Notes under the pieces: model-generated | Told to the model about the DNA's origin: nothing | Databases searched by the model: none | The model's input: only the letters and a program-made list of their open reading frames with translations | Assembly (NCBI GenBank): GCA_945877235.1 | Contig: CAMCRF010000001.1 | Span: 124,001-188,000 of the forward strand | Length of the DNA stretch: 64,000 nucleotides | Direction of reading: 5' to 3' | Origin: Bordetella parapertussis | GTDB lineage: Bacteria > Pseudomonadota > Gammaproteobacteria > Burkholderiales > Burkholderiaceae_A | Program-made: the position numbers and the translations under genes | In this document: piece after piece, positions 20,107 to 30,824 of the stretch | How positions within the stretch are numbered: position 1 is the first letter of the stretch | Layout of the letters: each line of letters starts with the position of its first letter

Positions 20107-22681
20107 GGGTTGCAAGCAGCGCACGCTCAAGCGCCAACTGGCTGCGATCGTGCTGCAGATTCCCTCCCTGCAGCAGAAAGACATCCTCGGCGCGCTCGCC
20201 GAGGGTGGTGATGCGTGCGTTGGCAATATCGACCCCAAACTGGGCGAGTTGGAATGCAATTGCATAGAGCAGACCGGGGCGGTCAACGGTGGTGAGATTG
20301 AGTGTGTAGGTCTGATGGTTCTCGTCAGGCGTGATCTGGACCGTGGTGGGCAGTGGAAAGCTTCGCGATTGTCGAGACAGTTTGCCCAGCTGCGGTTGGG
20401 GCAGGGGCCCTGGACGATCGATCAAACGTCGGAGGTCGTCACTGATGAGCGTGAGCATGGCCCGTTGCCGCCCTTCCAGGTGCCTCGCGTCCAGCATGAA
20501 CGAGTCAAGCGCAAAGCCGCTTGCAGTCGTGTGGATCTGAGCATCGAGCACCGCAAGCCCTTTGGTGTGAAAGTAGCCGGCGAGGCGGGCAAATAGAGCG
20601 GGCGTATCCTCCACGTAGACCATAACCTGAATGGCCTCACCGCCGCCTGCCAGGCGGGCCGCAACCGAGGGCGACACATCCTGCAGGTGAATTCTGCCCG
20701 CGTGCCATGCAATATCCGAGGCGTCGTGGCGAAGGAAGTAGCCCAAGGGCAGGCTAGACCAGAGCGCGCGTGCACGGCCGGGGTCCTCGCCTTCGAGTTG
20801 AATCAGACGCAAGGCCTCGGCGCGTTTGGTTGCCAGTGCCGCCTGTTGAATCGCCTGCGGTCCATGCTCCCCATGTTTCGCCTCGAGAACCTCGCGGGTC
20901 TGCCGGTAGAGCGCTGCAAGCAATCTGCCTTTCCAGTGGTTCCAGACCTTTGGGCTGGTGCCCCGGATATCGGCCACTGTCAGAATGTAGAGCGCTTGAA
21001 GACGCTCCAGATTCCCCACTCGCGTGGCAAACCGAGAGATCACCTCCGGATCTGCCAGGTCCTGCTTCTGCGCAACAGTCGACATAGTGAGATGCTCGGC
21101 AACCAGAAATTGCAACAGGTCTGCGGTCTCGGCGTCGATGTTGAACTGGCGCACGAATCGCCGGACCTCAATCGCTCCGAGCTGTGAATGATCTCCACCA
21201 CGGCCCTTGGCAATGTCGTGAAAGAGCGCCGCCAGATAAAGCTTCCATGGGGAACCGAAATCGGACATGAGTTCGGTCAGGTCTGGAAACTCATGTGCGT
21301 GCTCATCCATGGTGAGCCGACGCAGGTTGCGAATGACTTGAAGAATATGCTGATCTACTGTGTAGACATGAAACAGGTCGTGCTGCATCTGGCCGATGAT
21401 GCGGCGGAAGACGGGAAGCATGCGGCCGAGAATGCCCAGGTCATTCATGAGCCGAAGCGCATGGACGACGCCCTTGGGTTCCCGAAACAGCGCAATAAAT
21501 GCTGCTTTGTTCTCGGGCTGCTCTCGGAATGATTTATTGACTCGCACCCGTGCGTTCCAGAGGGCACGGCGCGCGCGCGCGGTCATGCCTCGGCGGGTTG
21601 CGTGCCGGGACATGAGGAGAAATGCTCGAAGGATGGCCCCTGGCTCGCGCTCGAAGAGGTCATCGGACCGAATATCGAGTAGACCCCTGGTTTCGCAGAA
21701 TTCTGTATCGAGAGGCCGAGAGGCCACAGGCTGGTGTACGTGGTGGCTCTGACTGAATGCTTCCACATTTGCCAAGAGCAGCGAGGTTACCTGCGAGACG
21801 ATTTTGGCGGCTACGTAGTAGCGCTGCATGAGCACCTCGCTGACCCTTCGACCGGGTTTAGCCTCAAGGCCGAATCTCGCGGCGACTGCACCCTGCAGGT
21901 CAAAAACAAGGCGATCCTCGCGACGACCTGTGGACAAATGTAAATGGGCACGGATTGTCTGAAGGTAATGCTGCTGACGACTGAGCTGTCCGGCCTCCTG
22001 CCGAGTCAGCATACCTGCTCGGGCGAGGTCGGCCCAGGTCTCGCCAATGCCATATCCTTTGGCGATCCACAGCACGGCATGGAGGTCTCTGAGGCCGCCT
22101 GGGCTCTCTTTGACATGGGGCTCAAGCGCGTAGGGGGTGTCTTGGAACCGGTGGTGCCGCTGCTGCATTTCAAGCAGCTTTCCTTGGGCAAACACTTCCG
22201 GGTCGATGGTGGCGCGCCAGAGACCCCTGAGCTCAGTCGCACAGGAGGCGGGACCTGCGAGGCGACGACACTCGAGCAGAGATGTCGCAACCGTAAGATC
22301 ATCTCTGGCCTGTTTGGCGCACTCACTGAGGTTGCGCACGCTGTGTCCGGCATCGAGCCCACAGTCCCAGAGGGCGGTCACAAACTCGCCGATGGCTTCT
22401 TGCTGCTCTTGGGTGGGCTCCAGCGCGTCGGGGAGGAGAATCAGCAGGTCGATATCGGAATAGGGCGAGAGTTCTGCCCGACCGTAGCCGCCGACCGCTA
22501 GCAATCCGACTGATGCCAGCCGTTTAGCCGGCCAGAGCGAGAGAATGATTTTGTCGATCTCTCGCGAGAGGCTCGCGAGCAAGGCCTCTGCTGGTTTACC
22601 CGCCTCCCAGCCCGAGGCATTTCGGGCGCGCGCTTCCTGAACCCGTGCCTTGGCAGCGAGGGTCGGATGGGTTTGCGACAT
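20033..22681 (-). CDS. glnD: Bifunctional uridylyltransferase/uridylyl-removing enzyme GlnD
   Basis: GlnD senses glutamine and adds or removes UMP on the PII proteins GlnB/GlnK, setting nitrogen regulation. The 882-residue protein has a nucleotidyltransferase domain with [17 protein letters not shown] near residue 65, a helical GlnD-UR domain, a phosphohydrolase HD domain ([14 protein letters not shown]) and two C-terminal ACT domains ([11 protein letters not shown] region and [14 protein letters not shown]). The ATG at 22681 follows the map stop by 22 bases; a GTG two codons earlier is possible. The last roughly 20 residues ([11 protein letters not shown]...) look like a non-conserved tail encoded antisense to the galU end. 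Confidence 0.96.
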   Translation of the reverse strand: MSQTHPTLAAKARVQEARARNASGWEAGKPAEALLASLSREIDKIILSLWPAKRLASVGLLAVGGYGRAELSPYSDIDLLILLPDALEPTQEQQEAIGEFVTALWDCGLDAGHSVRNLSECAKQARDDLTVATSLLECRRLAGPASCATELRGLWRATIDPEVFAQGKLLEMQQRHHRFQDTPYALEPHVKESPGGLRDLHAVLWIAKGYGIGETWADLARAGMLTRQEAGQLSRQQHYLQTIRAHLHLSTGRREDRLVFDLQGAVAARFGLEAKPGRRVSEVLMQRYYVAAKIVSQVTSLLLANVEAFSQSHHVHQPVASRPLDTEFCETRGLLDIRSDDLFEREPGAILRAFLLMSRHATRRGMTARARRALWNARVRVNKSFREQPENKAAFIALFREPKGVVHALRLMNDLGILGRMLPVFRRIIGQMQHDLFHVYTVDQHILQVIRNLRRLTMDEHAHEFPDLTELMSDFGSPWKLYLAALFHDIAKGRGGDHSQLGAIEVRRFVRQFNIDAETADLLQFLVAEHLTMSTVAQKQDLADPEVISRFATRVGNLERLQALYILTVADIRGTSPKVWNHWKGRLLAALYRQTREVLEAKHGEHGPQAIQQAALATKRAEALRLIQLEGEDPGRARALWSSLPLGYFLRHDASDIAWHAGRIHLQDVSPSVAARLAGGGEAIQVMVYVEDTPALFARLAGYFHTKGLAVLDAQIHTTASGFALDSFMLDARHLEGRQRAMLTLISDDLRRLIDRPGPLPQPQLGKLSRQSRSFPLPTTVQITPDENHQTYTLNLTTVDRPGLLYAIAFQLAQFGVDIANARITTLGERAEDVFLLQGGNLQHDRSQLALERALLATLRTEPLSEATPQTPALHGGGDARA

Positions 22682-22703
22682 GACCACAGAGATCTGGGCT
22701 GGA

Positions 22704-23498
22704 CTAGCCCCGATCGCGGTCGGGGCTGCCTTCAGATACGGTCAAGACACTGAAACCAGTCTCGGTGACCAAAACGGTGTGTTCCCATTGCGCAGACAGG
22801 CTATGGTCCTTGGTCACGATCGTCCAGCCATCGGCGAGTTCTCGAATCTCGGGACGTCCTGCGTTGATCATGGGCTCAATGGTGAAGGTCATGCCCGCGG
22901 CGAGCTTCATGCCCGTGCCGGGCTTACCGTAATGCAGCACCTGAGGGTCTTCATGGAATACCTTGCCAATCCCGTGCCCGCAGAACTCACGGACCACGGA
23001 GAAGCCGTGACCCTCCGCATGTTTCTGGATGGCGTGCCCAATGTCACCAAGGGTCTTTCCTGGCGCGACTTGCTCGATGCCCTTCCACATGCACTCATGG
23101 GTTACCTCGACCAGACGCTTAGCGGCCACCGACGGGCTTCCCACCAAAAACATGCGACTGGTGTCGCCGTGGTAACCGTTCTTAATGACGGTGATGTCAA
23201 TGTTGAGAATGTCGCCGCTTTTGAGGAGCTTGGACCCCGGTACGCCATGACACACCTGGTGATTGACCGAGGTACAGATGGACTTGGGGTAGGGCGAGTA
23301 GCCCGGAGGGCAATAGTTCAGCGGCGCGGGGATGGTGCCCTGCACATTCACCATGAAGTCATGACAGAGTCGGTCGATGGCCTCTGTCGTGACCCCGGGT
23401 TTTACGTGGGGGGTAATAAAGTCCAGCACCTCGCTCGCGAGGCGCCCCGCAAGGCGCATGCCTTCTATATCTTCAGGTGATTTGATTGAAACGGCCAT
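22704..23498 (-). CDS. map: Type I methionine aminopeptidase
   Basis: Map removes the initiator methionine from nascent proteins. The 264-residue protein matches the E. coli length and shows His84 in CHGVPG, metal ligands Asp101 in LNIDITV and Asp112 in YHGDTSRM, a third ligand His in GHGIGKVFHEDPQV, and Glu in FTIEPMI. It diverges from rpsB across 107 bp and is followed on the same strand by glnD, the arrangement usual in proteobacteria. The rpsB promoter overlaps its first codons. Confidence 0.97.
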   Translation of the reverse strand: MAVSIKSPEDIEGMRLAGRLASEVLDFITPHVKPGVTTEAIDRLCHDFMVNVQGTIPAPLNYCPPGYSPYPKSICTSVNHQVCHGVPGSKLLKSGDILNIDITVIKNGYHGDTSRMFLVGSPSVAAKRLVEVTHECMWKGIEQVAPGKTLGDIGHAIQKHAEGHGFSVVREFCGHGIGKVFHEDPQVLHYGKPGTGMKLAAGMTFTIEPMINAGRPEIRELADGWTIVTKDHSLSAQWEHTVLVTETGFSVLTVSEGSPDRDRG

Positions 23499-23511
23499 AA
23501 ATTGTTAAAAT
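23482..23511 (+). promoter_or_regulatory. Sigma-70 promoter of rpsB-tsf
   Basis: TTGATT at 23482-23487 and TAAAAT at 23506-23511 are 18 bases apart. The -35 box lies inside the first codons of the divergent map gene. The predicted start near 23518 gives an rpsB leader of about 88 bases. Confidence 0.55.
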
Positions 23512-23517
23512 CATACG

Positions 23518-23605
23518 CTTTTAAGCCACGCGCTGCGGCGCAAGGGTGTGCCCCCGTGCACCGAGCCGCATAGCGTTAGATCCAACCCTTGCCTGGAGAA
23601 AAACC
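23518..23605 (+). other. Structured rpsB 5' leader, candidate S2 autoregulatory element
   Basis: The leader folds into a two-part hairpin. The outer stem pairs CGCTGCGGC (23531-23539) with GCCGCATAGCG (23565-23575), with a two-base AT bulge; an inner stem pairs GGTGTGC (23545-23551) with GTGCACC (23556-23562), including two G-T wobbles, around CCCC. A structured leader through which ribosomal protein S2 represses its own operon is known in gammaproteobacteria. Whether this one does so is inference. GGAG at 23594-23597 lies outside the stem. Confidence 0.5.
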
Positions 23606-24361
23606 ATGTCAACCGTATCAATGCGTGAAATGCTGGAGGCTGGCGTTCATTTCGGACACCAAACCCGCTTCTGGAACCCCAAAATGGCCCCATTCATTTT
23701 CGGCCATCGCAACAAGATCCACATTATCAACCTTGAGGCCACTGTGGCCAACATGACCGACGCAATCAAGTTCGTGCGTCAGTTGTCATCGCGCCGCGGC
23801 AGCATCATGTTCGTTGGCACCAAGCGCTCCTCGCGCGAGATCATTCAAGAAGAGGCAACCCGTGCAGGCATGCCTTTTGTTGACCAGCGTTGGCTCGGCG
23901 GCATGCTCACCAACTTCAAAACCGTGAAGACCTCCATCAAGCGTCTAAAGGACATGGAAGCCCTTGCAGAAGATGGCGGCCTCGAGCGCATGTCTAAAAA
24001 AGAAGCGCTCTCCCACAGCCGTGAGCTCGAGAAGCTCAACAAAACCCTTGGTGGCATCAAGGATATGGCTGGCCTGCCCGATGCGCTGTTCGTGGTCGAT
24101 GTCGGTTACCACAAGATCGCCATTCAAGAAGCCAACAAGCTTGGCATTCCTGTTGTCGGAATCGTTGACACCAACCACTCCCCCGAGGGCGTGGACTATG
24201 TCATTCCAGGCAACGACGATGCCAGCCGCGCCGTGCGCCTCTATGCCCGCGCGGTAGCCGATGCCATCCTCGAGGGGCGCCACGATGCTGTAGCCGATGT
24301 GGTCGCCGCGGTTCAAGAGTCCGAGGAATTTGTTGAAGTCAACGAGGAGGCCTCGGCATAA
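23606..24361 (+). CDS. rpsB: 30S ribosomal protein S2 (uS2)
   Basis: uS2 binds the back of the small subunit and is needed for uS1 docking. The 251-residue protein opens [20 protein letters not shown], with the family signatures [21 protein letters not shown] and [17 protein letters not shown]. The ATG at 23606 is chosen because a GGAG lies about nine bases upstream; the reading frame extends upstream without similarity. It heads rpsB-tsf-pyrH-frr, with a hairpin terminator before tsf that likely lets only some transcripts continue. Confidence 0.98.
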   Translation: MSTVSMREMLEAGVHFGHQTRFWNPKMAPFIFGHRNKIHIINLEATVANMTDAIKFVRQLSSRRGSIMFVGTKRSSREIIQEEATRAGMPFVDQRWLGGMLTNFKTVKTSIKRLKDMEALAEDGGLERMSKKEALSHSRELEKLNKTLGGIKDMAGLPDALFVVDVGYHKIAIQEANKLGIPVVGIVDTNHSPEGVDYVIPGNDDASRAVRLYARAVADAILEGRHDAVADVVAAVQESEEFVEVNEEASA

Positions 24362-24382
24362 CCGAGTCCCCACCGCACCACG

Positions 24383-24407
24383 AGGGGCTCACCGGCCCCT
24401 TTTTTTT
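24383..24407 (+). terminator. Rho-independent terminator/attenuator between rpsB and tsf
   Basis: AGGGGC at 24383-24388 pairs with GCCCCT at 24395-24400 around TCACCG, followed by eight consecutive Ts (24400-24407). It lies within the 68-base rpsB-tsf gap, where it would reduce read-through into tsf. A partial terminator at the same place is known in E. coli. Confidence 0.85.
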
Positions 24408-24429
24408 AAACTGAACATTGGAGAAAAAG

Positions 24430-25311
24430 ATGCCTGAGATCACCGCTGGAATGGTCAAGGAGCTTCGGGAGAAGACCGACGCGCCCATGATGGAATGCAA
24501 GAAGGCCCTGACCGAAGCCGACGGAGACATGACGAAAGCCGAGGAGATTCTGCGGGTTCGGCTGGGCTCGAAGGCTTCCAAAGCTGCCGCACGGGTTGCA
24601 GCTGAGGGCATTGTTGCCATCGCGATCGAGGGCGGTCACGGTGTCATGCTCGAAATCAACTGCGAGACCGACTTCGTTGCAAAGAACGATGATTTCCTGG
24701 CCTTCGCGAGTAATGTGGCCCACCTCATCCTCTCCCACTCGGTGAGCAGCGTGGAGGAGGTCTCCGCTTTGGCGCTGGGCGATGGCACCGTTGAGTCCGT
24801 TCGCGCGGCTCTGGTGGGCAAAATTGGCGAGAACATGACCCTGCGCCGCTTCGTCAAGCAGCCTGCGAAGGGCCAGTTCTACAGCTACATCCACGGTGGC
24901 TCCAAAATTGGGGTGCTGCTGGACCTGGAAGGCGGGAACGAGCAGCTCGGCCGCGATCTGGCGATGCACATCGCTGCATCCAAGCCCAAGTCTCTCGACT
25001 CCAGTGGCGTCGATCCCGCACTGATCGAGTCCGAGAAGCGCGTAGCTGCAGAGAAGGCAGCGGAGGCCGGCAAGCCCGCCGACATCGTCGCCAAAATGGT
25101 GGATGGTGCCGTTGCTAAGTTCCTCAAAGACGTCACACTGCTGGGCCAGGTCTTTGTCAAGGCGGAAGACGGCAAACAGACCATTGAGCAGCTGCTCAAG
25201 GCCAAAAATGCCCAGATCCACGGCTTTACGCTCTACATCGTTGGTGAGGGCATCGAGAAAAAGGTTACAGATTTCGCAGCAGAGGTTGCAGCAGCGGCCC
25301 GCGGCGCCTAA
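24430..25311 (+). CDS. tsf: Elongation factor Ts
   Basis: EF-Ts exchanges GDP for GTP on EF-Tu. The 293-residue protein has the UBA-like N-terminal domain ([20 protein letters not shown], residues 4-23), the core with [12 protein letters not shown] (the TDFV motif that contacts EF-Tu), two repeated core subdomains, and the C-terminal module. The ATG at 24430 is eight bases after GGAG; an in-frame TTG 12 bases upstream overlaps that site and is rejected. It follows the rpsB attenuator and precedes pyrH by 26 bases. Confidence 0.98.
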   Translation: MPEITAGMVKELREKTDAPMMECKKALTEADGDMTKAEEILRVRLGSKASKAAARVAAEGIVAIAIEGGHGVMLEINCETDFVAKNDDFLAFASNVAHLILSHSVSSVEEVSALALGDGTVESVRAALVGKIGENMTLRRFVKQPAKGQFYSYIHGGSKIGVLLDLEGGNEQLGRDLAMHIAASKPKSLDSSGVDPALIESEKRVAAEKAAEAGKPADIVAKMVDGAVAKFLKDVTLLGQVFVKAEDGKQTIEQLLKAKNAQIHGFTLYIVGEGIEKKVTDFAAEVAAAARGA

Positions 25312-25337
25312 TTTCTCAACCCCCCATAGGAGTCCAC

Positions 25338-26054
25338 ATGTCTGCTCAGCCTTTTCGTCGTGTCCTGCTGAAGCTCTCTGGTGAAGCCCTCATGGGGGAT
25401 ACGGCCTACGGCATCGATAAGGGGACTCTGGACCGCATCGTCGATGAGCTTGCACAGGTCACGGCCTTTGGTACCCAGCTGGCTGTCGTGATTGGCGGTG
25501 GCAACATTTTTCGTGGGGTCGCCTTGGGCTCGAACGGCATGGACCGGGCCACTGCCGACTACATGGGCATGATCGCCACTGTCATGAACGCCTTGGCACT
25601 TCAGGACGCCATTCGTCAAAAGGGCCTTGAGGCCCGCGTGCAGTCTGCGCTGCGCATCGATCAGGTCGTCGAACCCTACATTCGCCCAAAGGCCATTCGC
25701 TACCTGGAAGAAGGCAAGGTCGTTATTTTTGCTGCGGGCACAGGCAATCCGTTCTTCACCACCGATACTGCTGCTGCGCTGCGCGGTGCCGAAATCGGGG
25801 CAGAGGTGGTGCTCAAGGCGACCAAGGTCGATGGCATTTACACATCCGATCCTGCCAAGGATCCGCATGCCACCCGATACGATCAAGTCAGCTTCGATGA
25901 AGCCATTTCGCGTAATCTCAAGGTCATGGACGCCACGGCCTTTGCACTCTGTCGTGATCAACGGCTGCCCATCCGGGTTCTGAGTGTATTTAAGCCCGGC
26001 GCCCTATTGTCTGCAGTCCGCGGGGAGTCCGAGGGCACACTGGTCCATGTCTAG
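25338..26054 (+). CDS. pyrH: Uridylate kinase (UMP kinase) PyrH
   Basis: PyrH phosphorylates UMP to UDP as a hexamer of the amino-acid-kinase fold. The 238-residue product (E. coli 241) has the N-terminal [11 protein letters not shown], the GGGNIFRG glycine loop, the [14 protein letters not shown] segment and the [19 protein letters not shown] motif that binds UMP. AGGAG lies before the ATG. It sits between tsf and frr, as in E. coli. Confidence 0.97.
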   Translation: MSAQPFRRVLLKLSGEALMGDTAYGIDKGTLDRIVDELAQVTAFGTQLAVVIGGGNIFRGVALGSNGMDRATADYMGMIATVMNALALQDAIRQKGLEARVQSALRIDQVVEPYIRPKAIRYLEEGKVVIFAAGTGNPFFTTDTAAALRGAEIGAEVVLKATKVDGIYTSDPAKDPHATRYDQVSFDEAISRNLKVMDATAFALCRDQRLPIRVLSVFKPGALLSAVRGESEGTLVHV

Positions 26055-26079
26055 ACTGCACAGCAGAGGAGAACACTGA

Positions 26080-26640
26080 ATGAATCCGCAAGACGTCAAA
26101 CAAGGGGCCGACCAGAAGATGGTGCGCAGCCTCGAGTCCCTCAAGTCCAATCTCGCAAAGATCAGAACGGGTCGCGCCCATCCTGGTCTGCTCGAGAACA
26201 TCGAGGTGGACTACTACGGGAGCCCAACGCCGCTCTCTCAGGTGGCCAATCTCACGCTCATCGATGCCCGAACCATCGGCGTAGCACCATGGGAAAAGAA
26301 AATGGTGGCTGTCGTCGAAAAGGCCATTCGTGAGTCTGATCTGGGCCTCAATCCTGCCAACAGCGGAGACCTCATTCGTGTCCCCATGCCACCCCTCACC
26401 GAGGAGCGTCGCAAAGAGCTCACCAAGGTGGTGAAGTCAGAGGGAGAGGAGGCTAAGGTTGCCGTGCGCAATATCCGCCGCGATGCAAACGAGCAGCTCA
26501 AAAAGGGGGTCAAAGAAAAGCTTATCTCCGAGGATGACGAGCGTCGCGCGCAAGAAGACATTCAGAAGCTCACGGATCGATTTGTGGCGGAGATCGATAA
26601 GGTCGTGACTCAAAAAGAGTCCGAAATCATGACGGTATAG
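26080..26640 (+). CDS. frr: Ribosome recycling factor
   Basis: RRF with EF-G splits post-termination ribosomes. The 186-residue length is standard. The three-helix bundle is visible as [20 protein letters not shown] and the C-terminal helices ([17 protein letters not shown]-like [11 protein letters not shown]), and domain II as [26 protein letters not shown] precedes the ATG. The uppS start follows after seven bases. Confidence 0.98.
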   Translation: MNPQDVKQGADQKMVRSLESLKSNLAKIRTGRAHPGLLENIEVDYYGSPTPLSQVANLTLIDARTIGVAPWEKKMVAVVEKAIRESDLGLNPANSGDLIRVPMPPLTEERRKELTKVVKSEGEEAKVAVRNIRRDANEQLKKGVKEKLISEDDERRAQEDIQKLTDRFVAEIDKVVTQKESEIMTV

Positions 26641-26647
26641 GCCCCTC

Positions 26648-27427
26648 ATGCTGAGATCCAAAATCCAGAGTTCAACCCTGGTGGTCCCTGAGGTCGGCGA
26701 TATGCCTCGGCATGTGGCTGTCATCATGGACGGAAACGGCCGTTGGGCAACCAACCGCTTGCTCCCGCGCATGGCCGGTCATGAGCGAGGGGTTGCAGCC
26801 CTGCGCGGTGTGGTCGAGGCCTGTGCGAAGCGCGGAATCGAGGCCCTCACGGTGTTTGCATTTAGCTCTGAGAATTGGCGGCGTCCCGAGGAGGAGGTGA
26901 GCTTTCTGATGGGCCTCTTTCTGCGAGCACTTCAGCGCGAGGTTCGCTCCCTGCACGCTGCCAATGTGCAGCTGCGGGTGATCGGTGACCTCACGGCCTT
27001 CAGTCAGAAGCTCAGAGACGCCATTGAGGCTGCCCAGACCAAGACGGCTGGAAACACGGGGCTCGTGCTCTCCGTTGCAGTGAATTACGGCGGGCGCTGG
27101 GATCTCCTCGCGGCAATGCGAAGGCTGCTCGATGCGCAGCCCGACCTCGCCCTGGCCGGGAAAGCCATCACTGAAGAACACCTCGCGCCCTATCTTTCGA
27201 GCGCCGACCTACCAGAGCCCGATCTTTTCATTCGCACGGGCGGCGAGACTCGCATCAGCAATTTCATGCTCTGGCAATTAGCCTACACCGAGTTTTATTT
27301 CACCGATTGCCTCTGGCCCGAGTTCGGAGAGGCTGAGTTCGAGTTGGCCTTAGAGGCCTATCGCGGTCGCGAACGGCGCTTTGGTCGTGCACCAGGGCAG
27401 GCTCGTGTCGCTGCCCGCTCATGCTGA
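26648..27427 (+). CDS. uppS: Isoprenyl transferase (undecaprenyl pyrophosphate synthase) UppS
   Basis: UppS condenses eight isopentenyl units onto farnesyl diphosphate to make the C55 lipid carrier for peptidoglycan and O-antigen. The 259-residue protein has the cis-prenyltransferase opening [13 protein letters not shown] with the catalytic Asp, the [10 protein letters not shown] motif, and the C-terminal [20 protein letters not shown]. The ATG at 26648 gives a short N-terminal extension typical of Burkholderiales. The stop overlaps the cdsA start by seven bases. Its isoprenoid substrate comes from the MEP pathway, of which dxr is two genes downstream. Confidence 0.97.
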   Translation: MLRSKIQSSTLVVPEVGDMPRHVAVIMDGNGRWATNRLLPRMAGHERGVAALRGVVEACAKRGIEALTVFAFSSENWRRPEEEVSFLMGLFLRALQREVRSLHAANVQLRVIGDLTAFSQKLRDAIEAAQTKTAGNTGLVLSVAVNYGGRWDLLAAMRRLLDAQPDLALAGKAITEEHLAPYLSSADLPEPDLFIRTGGETRISNFMLWQLAYTEFYFTDCLWPEFGEAEFELALEAYRGRERRFGRAPGQARVAARSC

Positions 27428-28251
27428 CCACCCGCGTACTGACCGCGGTCGTCCTCCTTGGCTTTCTGATTCCTTGGGCGCTTTGGTCGTCCCCGCTTGG
27501 GTTTGCAGCGGGCTGTCTCGTCATCTGCGCGTGGTGTCTCAAGGAGTGGTCAAACCTGCTCTCATTGCCCGCGGGAGCAGAGTGGTTGGGTCCTGTTGCA
27601 CTGGGTGTGGGGGGACTCATCTGGCTGCTAGACGGCTGGGTGCTGCCCTCCGATCTCCTGCCATGGCTGTGCATTCCAGCTGGCCTAGCATGGCTTTTCT
27701 GGGTGCCCTGGCGCATCAGCCTGGTCAATACCCCCCGAGGCTGGATCGGTCTCTCTTTTGCGCTGCTCGCAAGCACTGCGGCGTTTATTAGCCTCTGGGA
27801 GGCTCGCCTTCAGGGCCTTGGCTTTCTGCTCTCGATCCTGTTGTTGGTCTGGATCGCCGATACTGGGGCCTACTTCACGGGGCGTGCGTTTGGTCGCCGT
27901 AAGCTTGCTCCCTCCATCAGTCCCGGCAAAACCTGGGCAGGCGTGTTGGGTGCAGTGGTCCTTAACCTCGTTTACGGCGTCTCTGCCACCCTCTACTGGC
28001 CTGACAGCTGGCCCAATCTCATCAGTTGGAGCTCTGGATGGCTTGGCCTGCTTGCAGCAATCCTGCTCATCACCTTTGTCGCTGTATGGGCGGATCTTCA
28101 CCAGTCACTCCTCAAGCGCCTGGCTGGCGTGAAGGACTCCGGCCGGTTGCTGCCCGGGCATGGGGGCGTTTTCGATCGGGTCGATGCGCTGATCGCCGTC
28201 GTGCCGCTTGCGTTACTGGCATCATGGTGGGCAGATACGGGCGGCTATTAG
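27421..28251 (+). CDS. cdsA: Phosphatidate cytidylyltransferase CdsA
   Basis: CdsA makes CDP-diacylglycerol from phosphatidate and CTP at the inner membrane, the branch point of phospholipid synthesis. The 276-residue protein is almost entirely hydrophobic with about eight membrane segments, and ends with the family signature [20 protein letters not shown] whose Asp residues bind the metal. It overlaps uppS by seven bases and lies 28 bases before dxr. Confidence 0.95.
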   Translation: MLTTRVLTAVVLLGFLIPWALWSSPLGFAAGCLVICAWCLKEWSNLLSLPAGAEWLGPVALGVGGLIWLLDGWVLPSDLLPWLCIPAGLAWLFWVPWRISLVNTPRGWIGLSFALLASTAAFISLWEARLQGLGFLLSILLLVWIADTGAYFTGRAFGRRKLAPSISPGKTWAGVLGAVVLNLVYGVSATLYWPDSWPNLISWSSGWLGLLAAILLITFVAVWADLHQSLLKRLAGVKDSGRLLPGHGGVFDRVDALIAVVPLALLASWWADTGGY

Positions 28252-28279
28252 CCCCCGACGCAAGCGATTGGGAGGGCGC

Positions 28280-29485
28280 ATGCAGACCATTACCGTACTC
28301 GGAGCGACAGGCTCGATCGGAGAGAGCACGCTCAATCTTATCGAGCAGCACCCAGAGTCCTTTCGTGTCTTTGGGCTCAGTGCAAATCAAGACGTAGAAG
28401 GACTCTTGGCCTGCGCCGAGCGGTGCCACCCTCGAGTGCTCGCGATGGCATCTCCCCGAGCGGCAGCAGTACTGCGCGATCGGCTACGCGAACACTCGGA
28501 TCCTTGGCTTCGCGGCCTTGAGGTCCTTGAGGGGGAGCATGGGCTTTGTGCCCTCGCGGAGGGCGAGGGCCCCCAGAAAGTGGTCGCAGGCATTGTAGGG
28601 ATCGCAGGTCTGCGCTCCGTCTGGGCAGCAGTCTCGCGCGGACAAGCGGTATTGCTCGCAAACAAAGAGGCCCTCGTATGCGCCGGTGGGCTCATGGCTG
28701 CGCAATCCCAACAGCACGGCGCCCACATGCTGCCCGTGGACAGCGAGCACAACGCGATTTTTCAGTGCCTGGGTGCGGAATACACCTGCTTTGAGCGCCC
28801 AGCGCATGTGCGTCGCCTGCTGTTGACTGCATCGGGTGGGCCCTTTCGAACCTGGGTTGCTGAGGACATCCGACGAGCTACTCCCGAGCAGGCCGTTAAG
28901 CATCCCAACTGGTCCATGGGCCAAAAGATCTCCGTCGATTCCGCCTCTCTCATGAACAAGGGGCTCGAGCTGATCGAGGCCCACTGGTTGTTCTCGCTGC
29001 CCAGTACGCAGATCGATGTGGTGGTCCACCCCCAGAGCGTGATTCACTCCATGGTGGAGTTCGAAGATGGCTCAACGCTTGCGCAGCTCGGTTCTCCAGA
29101 CATGCGCACCCCTATTGGTCACGCCATGGCCTGGCCCGCGAGAATGAGCACACAGGTCAAGTCACTGGACTGGACGCAGCTCACGCAGCTCGATTTCGAA
29201 TGCCCAGACCTCGACCGCTTTCCAGCGCTCAGGCTCGCAAGGGCCTGCCTGGAGGCCGGACTCGCTGCAACCAACGTGCTCAATGCAGCCAATGAGGCCT
29301 GTGTTGCTGCCTTTCTTGCGCGTGAACTGTCCTTCGGAGCGATGGTCGAAACCATTGAAGAAACGGTCAGTCACTTGGCCCCTCGTCTGTCGAACCCCAC
29401 CCAGCTAGAGGATGTATTCATGATCGATCAGTCGGCTCGTGCCCTGGCCTCAGAGCGCATCCGCAAACGTGCGAATAAGGGCTGA
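28280..29485 (+). CDS. dxr: 1-deoxy-D-xylulose 5-phosphate reductoisomerase Dxr
   Basis: Dxr converts deoxyxylulose phosphate to methylerythritol phosphate with NADPH, the first committed step of the MEP isoprenoid pathway. The 401-residue protein shows the nucleotide-binding ITVLGATGSIGESTL at the N-terminus, the LANKEALVCAGG motif, the metal/substrate site VDSEHNAIFQCL and the flexible-loop region with WSMGQKISVDSASLMNKG. The ATG at 28280 has GGGAGG upstream. It feeds isoprenoid units to uppS in the same run. Confidence 0.97.
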   Translation: MQTITVLGATGSIGESTLNLIEQHPESFRVFGLSANQDVEGLLACAERCHPRVLAMASPRAAAVLRDRLREHSDPWLRGLEVLEGEHGLCALAEGEGPQKVVAGIVGIAGLRSVWAAVSRGQAVLLANKEALVCAGGLMAAQSQQHGAHMLPVDSEHNAIFQCLGAEYTCFERPAHVRRLLLTASGGPFRTWVAEDIRRATPEQAVKHPNWSMGQKISVDSASLMNKGLELIEAHWLFSLPSTQIDVVVHPQSVIHSMVEFEDGSTLAQLGSPDMRTPIGHAMAWPARMSTQVKSLDWTQLTQLDFECPDLDRFPALRLARACLEAGLAATNVLNAANEACVAAFLARELSFGAMVETIEETVSHLAPRLSNPTQLEDVFMIDQSARALASERIRKRANKG

Positions 29486-29491
29486 TCAAGC

Positions 29492-30820
29492 ATGATGCTG
29501 CTGTGGTTTCTCTTGGCGGTTGGGCTCTTGGTGTTCATTCACGAAATGGGCCATTACCTTGCGGCGCGATCCGTTGGGGTTCATGTCGAGCGATTCTCGA
29601 TTGGTTTTGGGCGGGTGTTGTTTCGATTAAAAGACCGCCGCGGGTGCGAATGGGCGCTGTCCATACTTCCCCTGGGCGGATACGTGAAGCTCAATATTGA
29701 CCAAAGTTCACTCGCAGCCCGTGCTTGGGTCGTCTCTGCGGGACCACTGGCCAATTTCGTTTTTGCCATCGTGGCCTACGCCGCACTCGCCGCACTTCCC
29801 AGGGAGGAACCCAGAGCCATTCTGGCTGCCCCTGCGCTCGAGACACCCGCGGCTCGCGCAGGCCTGCGCGCGGGCGATGAGGTTTTGGCGGTCAATGACA
29901 CGCCTATCGGGCATTACCAGGCCTTGCGGTGGGCCCTACTCAAAGAGGCGGTCGCTCAGGGCGATTTGAACGTCGCGCTTACCGTGCAATCTCGGGGTGC
30001 ATCCCCAAGGACTGTGACATTGCAGGTCCGGCGTGATCCCGCCCGGCCAGACGCCGGGCCCGAAGACACGTTGCAGCGAACCGGCCTGCAGCTGCAGTCG
30101 ATGGCAGTGCGTATTACCCAGGTCTTGGTAGGCTCGCCAGCCCAGCAGGCTGGAATACAAGAGGGACAGGTACTTCTTGGGCTCAACGGCCTGCCTCTGG
30201 AACAGCCCGCTGCGCTGATTCAAGCGGTGCGGCAGGCCGCGGGGCAGCCCCTGGTGCTGGATCTGGTTTCGGTCGTGAAGTCAGAGGACCCAGGACAGCC
30301 CATTGAAGAGGCGCCAGGCAGTGCTCGCAGGGTGAGCCTTGTGCCGGTTGCTGGCCCCGATGGGCAGATCCGTGTGGGCCTTGGACTCGCCCCGGTGGTT
30401 CAGACGGTGCGGGTTGAGCAGGACGTTGGCCAGGCCATCGCTGAGGGGTTCACCAGAACCTTTGACATGGCGAGCCTCTCGCTCACGGCCCTTGGCCGAA
30501 TGCTGACGGGTGATCTTTCCTGGCGCCAGTTAAGTGGCCCTGCCACCATCGCAGATGCCGCAGGCCAGAGCGCAGACCGGGGCATGCTGGCCTTTTTCGG
30601 ATTCCTGGCTTTGGTGAGCGTGAGCATTGGCATTCTGAACTTGCTCCCGGTGCCCATGCTCGATGGTGGACACCTCCTGTATTATGCGATCGAGTTTGTG
30701 AGGGGGCGTCCGCTCTCGGAAGGCGCACAGCGCATTGGCCAGCAGCTTGGCCTTGCTGCAATTCTCTCGCTCACGGGCCTGGCCTTGGCCAGCGACCTGC
30801 TTCGTTACTTCGGCACTTAA
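29492..30820 (+). CDS. rseP: Site-2 intramembrane zinc protease RseP
   Basis: RseP cleaves membrane substrates such as the anti-sigma factor RseA in the sigma-E envelope stress response, and remnant signal peptides. The 442-residue protein has the zinc motif HEMGH at residues 17-21 inside the first membrane helix, two tandem periplasmic PDZ domains (about 115-190 and 205-300), and the C-terminal NLLPVPMLDGGHLLYY with the third zinc ligand Asp. It lies between dxr and bamA, the conserved order, linking envelope-stress signalling with outer-membrane assembly. The stop is four bases before the bamA start. Confidence 0.96.
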   Translation: MMLLWFLLAVGLLVFIHEMGHYLAARSVGVHVERFSIGFGRVLFRLKDRRGCEWALSILPLGGYVKLNIDQSSLAARAWVVSAGPLANFVFAIVAYAALAALPREEPRAILAAPALETPAARAGLRAGDEVLAVNDTPIGHYQALRWALLKEAVAQGDLNVALTVQSRGASPRTVTLQVRRDPARPDAGPEDTLQRTGLQLQSMAVRITQVLVGSPAQQAGIQEGQVLLGLNGLPLEQPAALIQAVRQAAGQPLVLDLVSVVKSEDPGQPIEEAPGSARRVSLVPVAGPDGQIRVGLGLAPVVQTVRVEQDVGQAIAEGFTRTFDMASLSLTALGRMLTGDLSWRQLSGPATIADAAGQSADRGMLAFFGFLALVSVSIGILNLLPVPMLDGGHLLYYAIEFVRGRPLSEGAQRIGQQLGLAAILSLTGLALASDLLRYFGT

Positions 30821-30824
30821 ACTC

